64,000 nt of DNA from Hippopus hippopus (GCA_946811185.2 OX328112.1:23589558-23653557), one strand, 5' to 3'. Shown: positions 22,892 to 34,847, counted from the stretch's first letter. The notes: generated by a model from the letters alone, not told the origin. Translations and numbers: made by a program.

Positions 22892-23552
22892 TTAACCCTT
22901 TACCAAACAATCCCTGGTTTTCACGACTCTGGAAAGGAAGGCTTTTGAAAACATTGTAGGAAAAGGAGAAAATGCTGGTAACCAGCATTTTCTCCTTTTC
23001 CCACAATGTTTTTCTACCCTATCAAAGACAGAAATCATCATTTGAGCTACATTTAGATTTTTGACTTCAAATGCTTTCAGTTTGGTCCAGTCCAAAATTT
23101 TGTCGTGTGGTAAAGGGTTAATTGTAAGTGACCAATGTCTTGAAACCCTTGCAAATAATAAATAATACGCAAACCATGAAAGTTACGCCTCGATGGGAAG
23201 AAAACGTGGTAGCAAGCATCTTCTCCTTTTCCTGCCGTGTTTTCAAAAGCTGTCTCTGCTAGGATCATTTTAACTCTGGGTTGTTTGGTCAAGGGTTAAC
23301 TCTTTTAACAACTTTAACTCTTAACTCTTTACCAAACGACAAAATTTTAGACTTGTCCAAATTGAAAGCATTTGCAGACGACAAAATAAAAAACGTGACT
23401 CAAAATTTGAAGCTTGACTTAAGAAGAGTAGAAAACATTGTGGGAAAAGGAGAAAATGCTGGTTACCAGCATTTTCTCCTTTTCCCACAATGTTTTCAGA
23501 AGGCTTCTATCTCTGGGTCGTAAAAACCAGGGACTGTTTGGTAAAGGGTTAA
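22892..23552. mobile_element. MITE A cluster
   Basis: 22,892-23,121 (minus, complete), 23,118-23,299 (degenerate, sharing TTAA with the previous copy) and 23,321-23,552 (plus, complete). Confidence 0.75.
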
Positions 23553-23717
23553 GCTGCTAAGAGTGACTCACTTACCATTTGCAGTCACAGATCTTAGATC
23601 TACACTGTCTGATAAGGGAGTACCGGTATTTTTCTCAAAAAAAAGTTTGAAATAACAGTATTTGGGTTTTTAACTATCAGCTTGAAAGATATATTTAGTT
23701 TATCAAGCAGGATAATG
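23549..23717 (-). mobile_element. MITE B, shortened
   Basis: Runs from ttaagctgctaagagtgact to tttatcaagcaggataat and shares the TTAA of the preceding MITE A. The core palindrome is partly deleted. Confidence 0.55.
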
Positions 23718-23805
23718 GCTGACATGGAAAGAGTTTGGAATGCAGGTAAGATAGGTCCAGTCTATGTCAATATAGGGCATGTCATCTTTCCACAGGAAGT
23801 GACTC

Positions 23806-24974
23806 AACTTTTTACCAAACGACAAAATTTTCCGCTGTTCCAAATTAAAAGCATTTGCAGACGATATATGAAATTTAGCTGAAATGACGGTAATTGTTTA
23901 TGTTAGTGTAGAAAACCTTGTGAGAAAAGAAGAAAATGCTGGTTACCAGCATTTTCTTCTTTTCCCACAAGGTTTTCTTCAGGATATTTCCTTACGGCTG
24001 TTAAAAATCAGGATTGTGTAGTAAAAAGTTAAGCAAATATTGCTTCACTGTATACGCTGTATAGTATACCAGTGATAGGATGTCACTTAATAAGGGTCAT
24101 CTCTTAGCCAAACAATCCCAAGTTTGAATGACCCTAAAAAAGAAGAGTCAAGACTTTTGAAACACTGAAGAAAATGAAGATAATGCTGCTAACCAGGACT
24201 TTCTCCTTTTCCCATAAAGTTTTTACCCTTCCACACACAAGTTTCAAACTTTGAGGCACATTAATTTTATCTTGTTGTTTGCGAATGCTTTCAGGTTGGA
24301 GAAAGTCTAAATTTTTGTCGTTTGGTAATACCGTAAGTTAAACAAATTGATTTTTTTTAAGTAATGCATAAAATTGAGCTTAAATAAATCTAATATAACC
24401 TAGATAAATGTTATAAATGATACACTTCATTAAAAAAATTGTTCTTTTTTCACAAAAGATTCTGCTATCCATAATTTTTCTAGGTTTGAATAAGGCATGC
24501 AGAAAAAGATTAACTCTTTACAGCATAACAAAATTTAAGACTTGTCCAAATTGAAAGCATTTGCAGATGACATTCTAAAGGTGGCTGAAATGACAGTGGT
24601 TGTCTTTGATAGAGTTAAAAATATTGTGGGACAAGGAGAAAATGCTGCTTACCAGCATTTTCTTCTTTTCCCATAATGTTTTCAAAAGCTTTCTTTTTCA
24701 GGGTCATTAAACCCCAGGACTGTGCGGTAAACTTTACACTCATTACCATGTAACAAAATTCTATACTTTTCCAACTTAAAAAGCATTTAATTTTCATGAC
24801 ATAGATAATACATACATGTATCAAATACAGCCCCAGTGCCAAAATAAATCTTTGAAAGGGTAGAAAGCATTGAGGGAAAAAGAGAAAATGCTAGGCTTAT
24901 TTCCCCTTTTCCCACATTGTTTAAAGAATCTGGCTACCTCTGGGTCACCACAACATTGTGCAGTACAAAATTAA
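23806..24974. mobile_element. MITE A cluster, four copies
   Basis: 23,806-24,032 (plus, core with aaccttgtgagaaaaga), 24,104-24,333 (minus), 24,510-24,735 (plus) and 24,733-24,974 (plus, diverged). 24,334-24,509 is AT-rich and unassigned. Confidence 0.65.
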
Positions 24975-25410
24975 CCCTTATCCTGCTAAATAACTTAAAT
25001 GAAACTTTCAAGCCAATAGTATAAACCCGAATAATGCCATTTCAGACTTAATTTTTTTTGGGCGAAGAATATCTTTAACCGACAGTGTAGATCCAAGATC
25101 AGACTGCACGTAATGTGTAGTGTGATCTTGATCTACATGGTCCGCAAAAGGTCAACAAGTTGCGCTTAGCAGTCTAAGGGTTACAGTAACCCCTTGAGAG
25201 CCAATAAATCTCTTTGATAGATATTTTGTGTCCATAAAATAAGACCCAAATAAATGCAACTTCAAGAAATGCCCTTATATAGAATATCTCAGCAAAGCAA
25301 ACAATGTACATGTAGGTCAGCACTCAGCAATCAGACTGCACGTTCTGTGCAGTCTGATCTTGATCTATGCCGTCTGCAAAAGCCTCTATTTTCACCAACT
25401 ACACTGAAAG
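24971..25410 (+). mobile_element. MITE B, two adjacent copies
   Basis: 24,971-25,183 is complete (ttaacccttatcctgctaaa to agcagtctaagggtta). 25,184-25,410 is diverged but keeps the perfect core cagactgcacgttctgtgcagtctg. Confidence 0.65.
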
Positions 25411-25486
25411 AGTAAAGAGGAAATCATTAAATAAACAAACCCTCTGATAAGATCATTCCTCAGATACATCTTCAGAATCATACACC

Positions 25487-25912
25487 TAACCCTTTAAATG
25501 CAATCCCGACTTTTAACAACACCCAAGAAAAAAGCCTTTGAAAATATTGTGGGAAAAGGAGAAAATGCTGGTAACCAGCATTTTCTCCTTTTTCCCACAA
25601 TGTTTTCTATCCTGTAAAAGACATATTTCATGTTTTGAGTAATATTTGAAAATGCTGTATGCATAATTATGCTTTCAATATTAACAAGGTTAAAGAACAG
25701 AATTTTGGACTCTGGAGACCAAATTAAAAGCATTTTAAGTTGAAAAATGAAGTGTAGTTTAAATTATAAAATCTGTCTTTGATGGTGCAGAAAACATTGT
25801 GGGAAAAGGAGAAAATGCTGGTTACTAGCATTTTCTCCTTTTCCCGCAATGTTTTCAAAAGCCTTTTTTTCTTGGGGTCGTTAAAACTCTAGACTGCATG
25901 GTAAACGTTTAA
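25487..25912. mobile_element. MITE A pair
   Basis: About 25,487-25,690 (minus) and 25,690-25,912 (plus), joined within diverged ends. Confidence 0.65.
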
Positions 25913-26044
25913 CTAATGATCTAATATTTGGCTGGTGGATGTGGTTTCCATCCCTTGATACATAATCTTTTTATATCTCTCCCCATATCAGCAACCACTT
26001 GCAGTACCGGTAACTTTTTGTGTAGTGCAGTAGACATCTTTCGC

Positions 26045-26561
26045 CATCCTTGATGACCCAGTTTCGATTCATTCTGTAATCGCCCCTGAGTTATTTCGCT
26101 GGCATTTCCTTGTTCTCATGAATTATTCATGAAGCATTTTGATTGGTGATCTCAGTTTTTCTTTGAGAAAATGTAAACTATTTTTATCACAAATACGCCG
26201 TCATTTCTATTTTTTACTTGTTGATTTTCAATCAAATCATTCATTGCAAATCAAGCTTAGCACATCGACAGTGTCGTCCCTGTATTGCAGAATGGCATAT
26301 CTCACAGGAGACAAGCACACCAATGGCCGCCACATTTGTTGACAACCTCGGGTTTTTTCCAGGGTTATTTTTAGTAACAGAAGAAATGATACATTATCCT
26401 CTCTACAAGAGTGTATCATTATGTTATCGATCTTTCGATTGGCTATTAGGGTACTTCCCGACCATATGAATATTCATAGGAAACGACGATTTGCTAGTCA
26501 ATTTTCCCAGGGGTGATGGATGGAGAGTAATGTAATGCTTCAAACCTGGGTTCCGAGGATG
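26045..26561 (+). mobile_element. element J, copy 1
   Basis: Ends CATCCTTGATGACCCAGTTT and (inverted) CATCCTCGGAACCCAGGTTT form terminal inverted repeats. 517 bp. A second copy in reverse orientation lies at 51,948-52,544. No transposase frame. A MITE A fragment (26,565-26,610) follows. Confidence 0.6.
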
Positions 26562-26662
26562 TCTTTTGAAAACATTGTGACACAAGGAGAAAGCACTACA
26601 AAGAGAGACACAAAGGAGAAACAGTACCTCTAGATTCATGTCATGCTCTTGCAAAAGGGGGT

Positions 26663-26891
26663 TTAACTCTTTACCAAACGACAAAATTTTGGACTAGTCC
26701 AAATTGAAAGCATTTGCAGACGACAAAATAAATGTGAATCAAAAATTGACACTTGATTTGGAAAGGGTAGAAAACATTGTGGGAAATGGAGAAAATGCTG
26801 GTTACCAGCATTTTCTCCTTTTCCCACAATTTTTTCAAAGGCTTTCTTTCTCAGCGTCGTTAAAAGTCGGGATTATGTGGTAAAGAGTTAA
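26663..26891 (+). mobile_element. MITE A
   Basis: Complete copy with TTAA at 26,663 and 26,888. Confidence 0.85.
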
Positions 26892-27123
26892 TGCATCTCT
26901 ATGAAGCATCATACCAAACAAGTCTTCACATAATTATGGGTCCATAAAGTCCATTTTGTCTATCAAACAACTGAATCATGGGGTAGACATGTCCTATAAA
27001 ATGAAGAAAATTGACCAATAGCAAAAACTATCAACCCATGTCAGCCTGTGTGGGTTGCACAGGCTGACCTGGGTTGATGCTGTTTGTAGTTACATTAAAG
27101 CCTCTTTTCACAGAGCTTGACAC
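26892..27123 (-). mobile_element. MITE D
   Basis: Core palindrome caacccatgtcagcctgtgt / gcacaggctgacctgggttg; right end cattaaagcctcttttcacagagct. Confidence 0.65.
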
Positions 27124-27129
27124 ATTTGT

Positions 27130-27420
27130 TTTGAGTTTCTTATTAGTTTTTACCTTATTTCAGTTATATGGCAGTGGCCAGGACACTTATCCATGCTTTC
27201 CCGGATTTTTTTTTTTAACTGGTACATGAGATTAAGTCAATATTCTTTCTAATCCTGTGGCTGCTTTCCCAATCAATTTTTGTTGAAACAACGTTCAGTA
27301 GCTGGAGAAAAATACCAGTAAGTCCTGTTGCAATAACTGTGATCAATCCTTCTTCAAAAGAATATTGCGGCTATGGTAATCCAACCACTGACCCCTTAGT
27401 TTTATGTCCATCAACTGACC
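27130..27420 (-). mobile_element. SINE (type S1), diverged
   Basis: S1 body in reverse (ttatttcagttatatggcag, tccatgctttcccgg, ggctgctttccca), with the box B region at about 27,375. Confidence 0.55.
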
Positions 27421-27828
27421 AATTGGACATGACAAAAAAATTAGGTATGATATTCTGGCGCTTTTCCTAAATTGTATGGAGAATGTCATCAGGTAAAGAT
27501 GTGTAAAAGGCCACATTCATACAATATTGCAGTAATAAACAAGTTTATTTCAATTCCTCCAAGCAATTGGACTTGCCACAAACACACCAGAGAAAGAAAA
27601 ATACTTTTCTTTAATTGAATTGTGTGAAAGTTTGGTTTTGAGCAACATTTGCAGTTATCAAAGAAGTTGGTATTCCATTTATTTCTATAGTTTCAAAGAT
27701 AAAGTTTTTTTTTTTTCAAAAACACATGCCTTGATGCTCAATCAAAATCATAACTAGCCTAGAGCACGTAAACAGGTCAGCCATATCTGGCTGATGTGCA
27801 TCTGTTTCAAAGTGAATTACGTAATAAA

Positions 27829-28110
27829 CCATGCTCTGTGAAAAGGAGGCTTTAAGCATCTGCAAAAAAGTGTCTGCCCCATCAGCCTGCACGGTTCACA
27901 CAGGCCAATGTGGTTCGAACTAAATTTTGCTATTGGTCAATTTTCTGACGTCAAAAAACCACTCTACCTCATGATTCAGTTGGTTGTTGAACAAAACTGA
28001 TTTCATGGATCCATAAATAAATATGTGATGACTTGCTTGGTATAATGGATTACAGAGAAGCATTAAACCTCCTTTTGCCAGAGCAATGCTCATATTCTAA
28101 CTCTTCATCT
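27829..28110 (+). mobile_element. MITE D
   Basis: Terminal inverted repeats atgctctgtgaaaaggagg / cctccttttgccagagcaat, with core atcagcctgcacggttcacacaggc. 27,430-27,828 is otherwise without recognisable features. Confidence 0.65.
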
Positions 28111-28149
28111 AACAATTCTGTTGTCTTTTCACCCTGACCAACTACGCTT

Positions 28150-28376
28150 TTAAACTCTTTACCACATAACAAAATTTTAGACTAGTCCAAATTGAAAGCA
28201 ATTATTGCAGACAAATCAAAAGTGGCTATAATGACAAAATTTGTCCTAATAGGGTAGAAAACATTGTGGGAAAAGGAGAAAATGCTGGTTACCAGCATTT
28301 TCTCTTTTTCCCCACAATGTTTTCAAAAGGTTTCTTCCTCAGGGTTGAAGCATTGGATTGTGTGGCAAAGGGTTAA
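28150..28376 (+). mobile_element. MITE A
   Basis: Complete copy bounded by TTAA at 28,150 and 28,373. Confidence 0.8.
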
Positions 28377-28564
28377 AATGAAAGGCAATACTAAAAAGGA
28401 AGAAAATTTTCTCTTTTTTCCCCATTTTTCTTCCTTTTCAAAGACATATAGGGTTTTCCCTGGACTTTCTAATCTTAAACAGGGGTCATTTGACCCCCTT
28501 CAGATGAATATTAGAAGGCAAAAGTTTAAAGTTCGGTGGGAGAAAGTGGGGCTTTTTAGATTAT

Positions 28565-29125
28565 TTAACCCTTTACCACACAATCCCAAGTTTTTACGAC
28601 CCTAATTGAAAACATTGTGAGGAGTAGAAAATACTGCCACTGGTAAACAGCATTTTCTCATTTTCCAACAATGTCTTCTACCCTATGAACATTATAGGTC
28701 AATTTTTGAATCACGTTTATATCATTCTGCAAATGCTTTGACCTTGGAAAAGTCAACTTTTGTTGTTTGGTAAAGAGTTAACCCTAATCATATAACAAAA
28801 TTCTAAACTTGTCCAAAACCGAAGAATATGCAGATGCTAAATAAAATGTGATGAAAATTGTGAAAGTTTTCTTTGATAAGGTAGAGAACATTGTGGGAAA
28901 AGGAGAAAATGCTGGTTACCAGCATTTTCTTCCTTTAGCCACAGAATATGCAGATGTCAAATAAAAAGTGACGAAAATTGTGAGGGTTTTCTTTGATAGG
29001 GTAGAAACCATTGTGGGAAAAGGAGAAAATGCTGGTTACCAGCATTTTCTCCCTTTGCAACAATGTTTTCAAAAGCCTTTTTCTTCAGTGTCATTAAAAC
29101 TCGGGATAGTGTGGTAAAGGGTTAC
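28565..29125. mobile_element. MITE A pair, second copy internally duplicated
   Basis: 28,565-28,781 (minus, core with a short insertion) shares TTAA with 28,778-29,125 (plus). The latter contains a 120-bp direct duplication of its core (gaatatgcagatg at 28,824 and 28,944), giving two palindromes in one element. Confidence 0.75.
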
Positions 29126-29197
29126 GGGGCCAAATTCAAAGAAACAGGAAGTCGAGGAAAAGTATGGGGTCACATCTCTCACAAGTTTTCAAAGTCT

Positions 29198-29938
29198 GTT
29201 GACTCTTTACCACACAATCCCAACTTTTAACGACCCTGAGAAAGAAAGCCTTTGAAAACATTGTGGGAAAAGGAGAAAATGCTGGTAACCAGCATTTTCT
29301 CCTTTTCCCACAATGTTTTCTACCCTTTCCAAATCAAATTTCAATTTTTGATTAACATTTATTTTGTCGTCTGCAAATGCTTTCAATTTGGACTAGTCCA
29401 AAATTTTGTCGTTTGGTAAAGAGTTAAGTATCTTGGGAGAAAAGGGTTATCAGGTGCTAAATCTGGCCTATTGCAATTATTCCTTTCCCAAACCACAAAT
29501 TTTAGACTCTTTTAAATTCAAAACATCTGCAGATGACAAATTCAGCATTGGTACAAAGAGCTTATTCTCTCTGATAGGTAAGAAAACATTGGGGAAAAGG
29601 AGAAAATGCTGGTTACCAGCTTTTTCTCCTTTTCTCACAATGTTTTCAAATGCCCTCTTTCACAGAGTCGTGAAAACCCGGGACTGTCTGGTAAAGGGTT
29701 AATCCTTTACAAAACAATCCTGTGTTTTAACAAACATGACAGTATAGGCTTTTGAAAACATTGTGGGAAAAGAAGAAAATGCTGGTAACCAGCATTTTCT
29801 TCTTTTCCCTCAATGTTTTCTATTTCTACTCTACCAAAGGTAAAAACCATTATTTGAAAAATTTCTATTTTTTTTCCTATTTGTCGTCTGCAAATGCTTT
29901 CCATTGGACAAGTCTAAAATTTTTTTGCTTGGTAATTT
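29198..29938. mobile_element. MITE A cluster, three copies
   Basis: 29,198-29,427 (minus), 29,478-29,702 (plus) and 29,699-29,938 (minus, sharing TTAA). A short fragment follows at 29,975-30,080. Confidence 0.75.
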
Positions 29939-30089
29939 TGTTGGTCATATGCCTTGTATTTCTTTACTATAATAATTCTATGTTTTTATGACCCTGAAGT
30001 TAAATGCTTTCGAAAACATTGCTGATACAGTCAGCTGTATTTTCTACTTTTGCTACCATGTTTTCTACTCTTTTGAAGTTTGTATTGTA

Positions 30090-30345
30090 GTTTAATGCCA
30101 CTTTAACAGCTTAGGTCATATCATGGCAGTCAGTACACCTAGGCATTGTATTTCCTGGCTTTCTCATACCAGTACTGACACAACTTTCTTTCCAAGTCAT
30201 TGACTACTTATCTCACATGCATCAGAGGTGACAGGTGATAAATCGCCTGAAAAAAAGTTTGCCACAACCAGGTATCAAACCTGCAACCACCAGGTTAGGA
30301 GTCAGATACGCTTACCACTGCGCTGTCTAGCTGGGCACACTCAAA
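30090..30345 (-). mobile_element. SINE (type S1)
   Basis: Reverse-oriented body and head (caggtatcaaacctgcaaccaccaggttaggagtc, cttaccactgcgctgtctag), with tRNA-like box A/box B at the right. Confidence 0.6.
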
Positions 30346-30558
30346 GGAAGAATATTTTTGTAAACATTGTAGGAAAAGGAGTCACGGTCTTAACAAGAAA
30401 TACACATTCTAGTTGTTTTGACCAGTGATATTACTGGTTCTCCCAAAAGCCCATTTTCAGCGAAATGATTTCAAAATGAGGAAAATAATGAAAGGGATTG
30501 GAAGTTAATCCAATAAGAATATAACAAAAGCTTAACACTTGACCAAAACAAAAATATT

Positions 30559-30755
30559 TAACACTTAATGCACTGAATTAATGATAATTATGGACCCTTT
30601 TAAATTGGAAAAACAGCCGGAAATAGTGCTATTTCAAGGTTGTTTCTGTTAGAGTATGTACCATAGTAGCAGACAGTGCAGATCAAAGATCAGACTGCAC
30701 TTTCTGTGCAGTCTGATCTTGATCTGCACTGTTTGCAAAAACAACATAATTCGGT
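30559..30755 (+). mobile_element. MITE B
   Basis: Strong core hairpin gcagatcaaagatcagactg / cagtctgatcttgatctgc around cactttctgtg; ends diverged. 30,346-30,558 holds only an A fragment (30,345-30,400). Confidence 0.65.
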
Positions 30756-31389
30756 TCCAGGGCTTTATGGATTAAGACTGGTCTGAATTGAAAGCATTTT
30801 CTGGACAACTAATCCAATACTGGTACAATTCAAACGATGGCAGCTGTCTGTAAAAGTGTAGAAAACATGGTGGCAAGAGGAGATAATACTGGTTCTCCTT
30901 TTCCAACAACGTTTACAAAAGCCTTCATCCCCAGGATCACTCAAACTTGGAATTGTTTGGTAAAAGGTCACCACAATTAACCCTTTGACCACCACAAAAA
31001 TCTTTGGATGCTTTGAACGATACTAGTAGTATATATTGACCACCATTTTCTCCTTTCCCAAAATATTTTCCAACCTTTCAATTTTTCGTTTTCATGACAT
31101 CTGACAGAAATTTGATTTCAAAAACCTACTGATGTTTTCAACATGGAGTTGGACAAGTCTAGACTTTTGCAATGTTTTAACTCTTTACCAAACGACAAAA
31201 TTTTAGACTAGTCCAATTTGAAAGCATAAATTTGATTCAAGAATCGAAATTTGTTTTGGGAATAGTAGAAAACATTGTCGGAAAAGGAGAAAATACTGGT
31301 TACCAGCATTTTCTCCTTTTCCCACAATGTTTTCAAAAGGCTTCTTCCTCAGGGTCATTAAAAGTCGGGATTGTGTGGTAAAGGGTTAA
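30755..31389. mobile_element. MITE A cluster, three copies
   Basis: 30,755-30,970 (plus, diverged), 30,978-31,180 (minus, diverged) and 31,177-31,389 (plus, complete, sharing TTAA). Confidence 0.7.
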
Positions 31390-32050
31390 AGTGTTAAAAT
31401 CCGAGCAAAGAACATGCAGTCTGATCTTGAATGTACAGTTGCCCATACTATACGTCAACAAAGATTGTGTATTCTAAGCGAAATAATGTCTCAAAATTAT
31501 ACAGTATCGGTTTTATCTATGAAAGGAAAAGTGTTCATTTCATTTGTTGTGAACAGCATAAGAAGTTTGTTACTTTCCGCATACAGTGTTCTCGTGTTAC
31601 ATATCTTGTACAGCTTATTTGTATTTAGACAAAAAATACATTAACTTTATGTGAACTGTTTGTCAACTGCATTAAAGACTCGGGTTTCACGCGTTACAAT
31701 TAAATTTTTATACAGTTTGTATACACAGTGTATTTAAGAGAAGAAAAAGATAAAAAAAGAAAATATGGTATAATAGTACATGTACCATACACATATTTTC
31801 TTCTTTTTATCTGTTTTCTTATACACAATCATGATAAAGGGTACAACATAATCTTTTTAAAGTGATGCACTTTTAGACGGGGGCAAATTTGTGATATACA
31901 AATATATCAAAGTAACCTGTCACCTTTAGAATGGGCCGAGACTTTAATACATTTGATGGTGCTGTGTCAAGGCATGGATTATGCGAAATTGGCCCACTGA
32001 TTCAGAGAAATGGTCGATCATAATGTGCACAGACTGAGCTTTATCCCTCT
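31390..32050. other. intron 1 stretch without gene
   Basis: A MITE B fragment at about 31,405-31,445 (catgcagtctgatcttgaatg) and an imperfect palindrome at 31,736-31,820 (gaaaatatggtataat / accatacacatattttc). Small plus-strand frames here are without support. Confidence 0.4.
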
Positions 32051-32055
32051 CTTAG

Positions 32056-32853
32056 TTTTAACCCTTTCCAAAACAACAAATTCTAGACTCTTCCAAACTG
32101 AATGTATCCGCAGACAACAAATCTGAAAGTGGTCCAAATAAACTGGAGTTTTGGGATAGGAAAGAAGAGACTCTTGGGAAAGCAGCAAATGCTGGTTACC
32201 AGCATTCCAGATATGAGGAAAAAAATTGTTGAATTTCCCCTATTTCTACAAGTTTATGAGACATACAGTATGTATCCTCTCTACAGAAACATAGGTTGAA
32301 CAAAATATTTCTCCCCTAACATTGAAATGAAATGGCTTAACTCTTTATCAAACAATACCTGTTTTAAAAACCCCAAGAAGACGTGAAAACATTGTGAGAC
32401 TGGGAAAAATGCTGGTTACGAACATTTTCTCTTTCTCTGACAATGATTGTTATCCTATCAAATACAAATCCTTACACTTGAACCATATCTAAATAGTTGT
32501 CTGCAAATGCTTCCCTTTTGACAAATCTGAAATTTTGTCATTTAGTAAAGAGTATAGCAACAATATTGCATACTAAAGAGAAAACTGATAAAACTCATCC
32601 TCTTGCTGAGCGCGTTAACCCTTTACAACAAAGTCCCGAATTTTAACGACCCCATGGAAAAAGCTATTTGAAAACATTGTTGGAAAAGGATAAAATGCTA
32701 GTAAGCTGTATTTTCTCCAGTCCCCAGCATTTCTCCTTTTTCAACAAAGTTTTCTACCCCTCCAAAAGTGACTCTTTATTTTAGAATTACTGTATTTTGT
32801 CATCTACAAAGGCTTTTGATTTGGGCAGGTTTAAAATTTTGTTGTCTGGTTAA
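32056..32853. mobile_element. MITE A cluster, three copies
   Basis: 32,056-32,215 (plus, broken after the core), 32,337-32,556 (minus) and 32,615-32,853 (minus). Confidence 0.65.
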
Positions 32854-33062
32854 CTCTTTCCATACTAATGACAACACCAGAAGCTTTTGTGGACAGTGTA
32901 GATCAAGATCAGAATGTGCAGAATATGCAGTCTGATCTCTGATCTGCACTGTCCACTGCTATATTCTAGATCATAACAGAACTCTCTCTTGATCTTGCAG
33001 AGCAAATGTATTCTTAGCCTTTGAGAAAATGCAATTTATTTATTCAGTAGTGAAAGAGTTAA
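32850..33062 (+). mobile_element. MITE B, TTAACTC-ended variant
   Basis: TTAA at 32,850 and 33,059. The core is gtagatcaagatcagaatg...gcagtctgatctctgatctgc. The ends (ttaactctttcca / tgaaagagttaa) differ from typical B and resemble MITE A ends and the elements at 46,470 and 63,509. Confidence 0.6.
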
Positions 33063-33402
33063 GGATTTAACAAAACGTTTGAAAAGGGTAGCTAGAAATC
33101 TATCAAGAGGTTTCGATGGATGTTCTGTCAGTGCACTGACAATTCTTGCAAATCTCAATTGAAGACAAAGGACTTATCATTTGCAACATGTATAAAGCAC
33201 GAAAACCAATTAAATACTGGCTTTATTACAGCAGGACAAAAAGGTAAATGTGACAAATCTTGGGTTTATGGAGAAAACTTAAAAGTTTCACAGATTTCCA
33301 AGAAAATTTTGGCACCGGTGTTCGGGTACATTTTATCTTTAATCAGCATCTCTAGAATGGAACCGAAGAGTCCCGTCTGAAATTCATGATTAATTTACCC
33401 AC
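33063..33402. other. end of trio intron 1, no gene recognised
   Basis: An 86-codon plus-strand frame (33,120-33,380) has no signal or motif and lies antisense within the intron. It is treated as chance. Confidence 0.4.
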
Positions 33403-33469
33403 CTGGTCGATAATAGAAATCCACATCTCGATCACTGGACGAATCACCAGAAGCTTCTGTAGAACTCAT
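33403..33469 (-). CDS. trio: trio exon 1 (start codon)
   Basis: 67 nt encoding MSSTEASGDSSSDRDVDFYY then RP and a split glycine. The ATG at 33469-33467 is preceded in frame, one codon away, by a TAA stop (33475-33473), which fixes it as the first possible start of this transcript. The donor gtgggt is at 33402-33397 and is phase-compatible with exon 2. The Ser/Asp-rich N-terminus is not one I can match to vertebrate TRIO, whose N-terminus is variable. Intron 1 runs 10,875-33,402. An alternative first exon cannot be excluded. Confidence 0.78.
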
Positions 33470-33660
33470 CACTTAAATCTTAAAGATTAACTATATAATC
33501 CAACGTAAACCTGCATCTTTGTCAGAATCCATTCGTCCGCCATTACATCAACACGACTTCGGGTAATTCCGGTACTCTCCGTGAAAAACACAGGGGGATC
33601 TTGTTTCACATGTAAGACAAAGTCGGTTTGTGCTCAGATAATGCTTTTGGGTTGGAAAAA
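33470..33660 (-). promoter_or_regulatory. probable trio 5' UTR and promoter region
   Basis: Low-repeat stretch immediately upstream of the trio start codon, with more CpG than its surroundings (cgtccgcc, acgacttcgg) and no MITE insertion. No TATA box sits at a sensible distance from a defined start site, so the transcription start cannot be placed. Confidence 0.35.
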
Positions 33661-34010
33661 AGAATTACGTCATGGAAAAGAAGAGTGTGTTAGATAAAAT
33701 ATTCAGGTTTAATGCGAGTTTCATTCATCAAATTGTGTGACGAGATGTCAATCGCTCAAAATTTTGAAAAATACATGCTTTGTTTTCATTTAGTTTGATA
33801 GATGGCGCTGTAAATTAATGCAAATTGTGAACGCGTTGTAGTTTTTTAATCATAAAAAATACACGGAATATCAATTTTCGCCTTTTCACAGCGTATATGG
33901 ATAAATTTGTCAACTCTGAACATATTTCTGACTGCATACTTGTACAATCAACATATTTTGTTGACTTTCACATTCAATTTTCTTTTTATCTTTTTTCCCA
34001 TTTTAATTCT
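33660..34010. other. intergenic, nothing recognised
   Basis: AT-rich sequence upstream of trio, with no family match and no convincing open frame. Confidence 0.4.
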
Positions 34011-34212
34011 ATTCTTTGACAAACTGCCAAATTTCGGACTGCTCCCAAATGAAAGACAGAAAAAATAAATATTCAAAGCTCAAATGTTGATATTTGTCGG
34101 ACAGTGACGATTTTTGGAAAGTGGGGAATTTCCCCTTTTTTGCAACGATGTTTTCAATTGCCTTTTTTATCAAGGGTTGTTAAAACAAGGGATTGTTTGG
34201 TAGAGGGTTAAC
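34010..34212 (+). mobile_element. MITE A, diverged
   Basis: It keeps ctttgacaaactgccaaattt, the gttttcaattgcctttttta arm and ggtagagggttaac. 34,215-34,845 has only a short A-like remnant (34,620-34,790). Confidence 0.55.
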
Positions 34213-34847
34213 ATATTGAGCCAGGGATGCTTAAATTGGTTGCAGTCGATCACTTTTGAAACCATAATTTTATTATGTTGATGTCCATTGGTGTTCTCTA
34301 CCAATGATGCTACCTCATAGCAGTATGGTAAAGAGAGAGGATCAGACCTCCTCTTTTGAAGAGTGTTGGGAAGCAAAGACTATTTTGTCCCTCTCCCCTT
34401 GTGCGATCTGTTTTTCGTTTTCCTTTTCCTATGCCAAGGGAAACCTTCGTCTTCAAGTGGCTGAAAAGTGAGGCCAAACCTCACTCCTCACAACTTGGCC
34501 GACTCCGTAACTACATGTTACTGATTTGATCAATGGATCACGTGAGGTTTGCCGAATGCTACCGTAATAGGCTACAGACGAGGGACTTGGCCAAACCCTC
34601 AAACAAACGACCCAAACCTTGGGGAATAACGCTTTTGAAAATACCATGTCAAAGGAAGAAGTTCTGTTAACCGTGAAGCATTTTCTCTGTTTTTCACAAT
34701 GTTTTCTGCCTTTTCCATTACAACTCACATCTTTTAAGTCAAATTTAAATCTTTTCAAGGCCTGCAAATGATTCTAAAAATGCTTTCTCACATTATTTCG
34801 ACTGCTAAACTGTTGAAGAAAAGGGCCCTTCCTAGTGCTGCAAAGCT

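Larger units (their letters stand above)
533..33469 (-). other. trio: TRIO/kalirin-family RhoGEF gene, 5' part (10 coding exons; 3' part outside window)
   Basis: Ten minus-strand exons with AG/GT borders splice into one open frame of 1,290 nt (430 codons). Residues 1-34 are a lineage-specific N-terminus. Residues about 35-188 form a SEC14/CRAL-TRIO lipid-binding domain (YLSGGRDKRGGPILTFP, GFTVILDMRGS, FIIKPEKFWEKQRT). From about 189 on come the first spectrin repeats (LHSTKQHLNQLW, DWI-type helix starts, HYAQNSIR). In known TRIO/kalirin proteins this N-terminal part precedes further spectrin repeats and two DH-PH GEF modules that activate Rac/RhoG and RhoA in axon guidance and actin remodelling; those parts would lie left of position 1. 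Invertebrates usually have a single Trio/kalirin gene, so the symbol denotes the family. Introns carry dense MITE insertions, none interrupting an exon. Confidence 0.93.
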
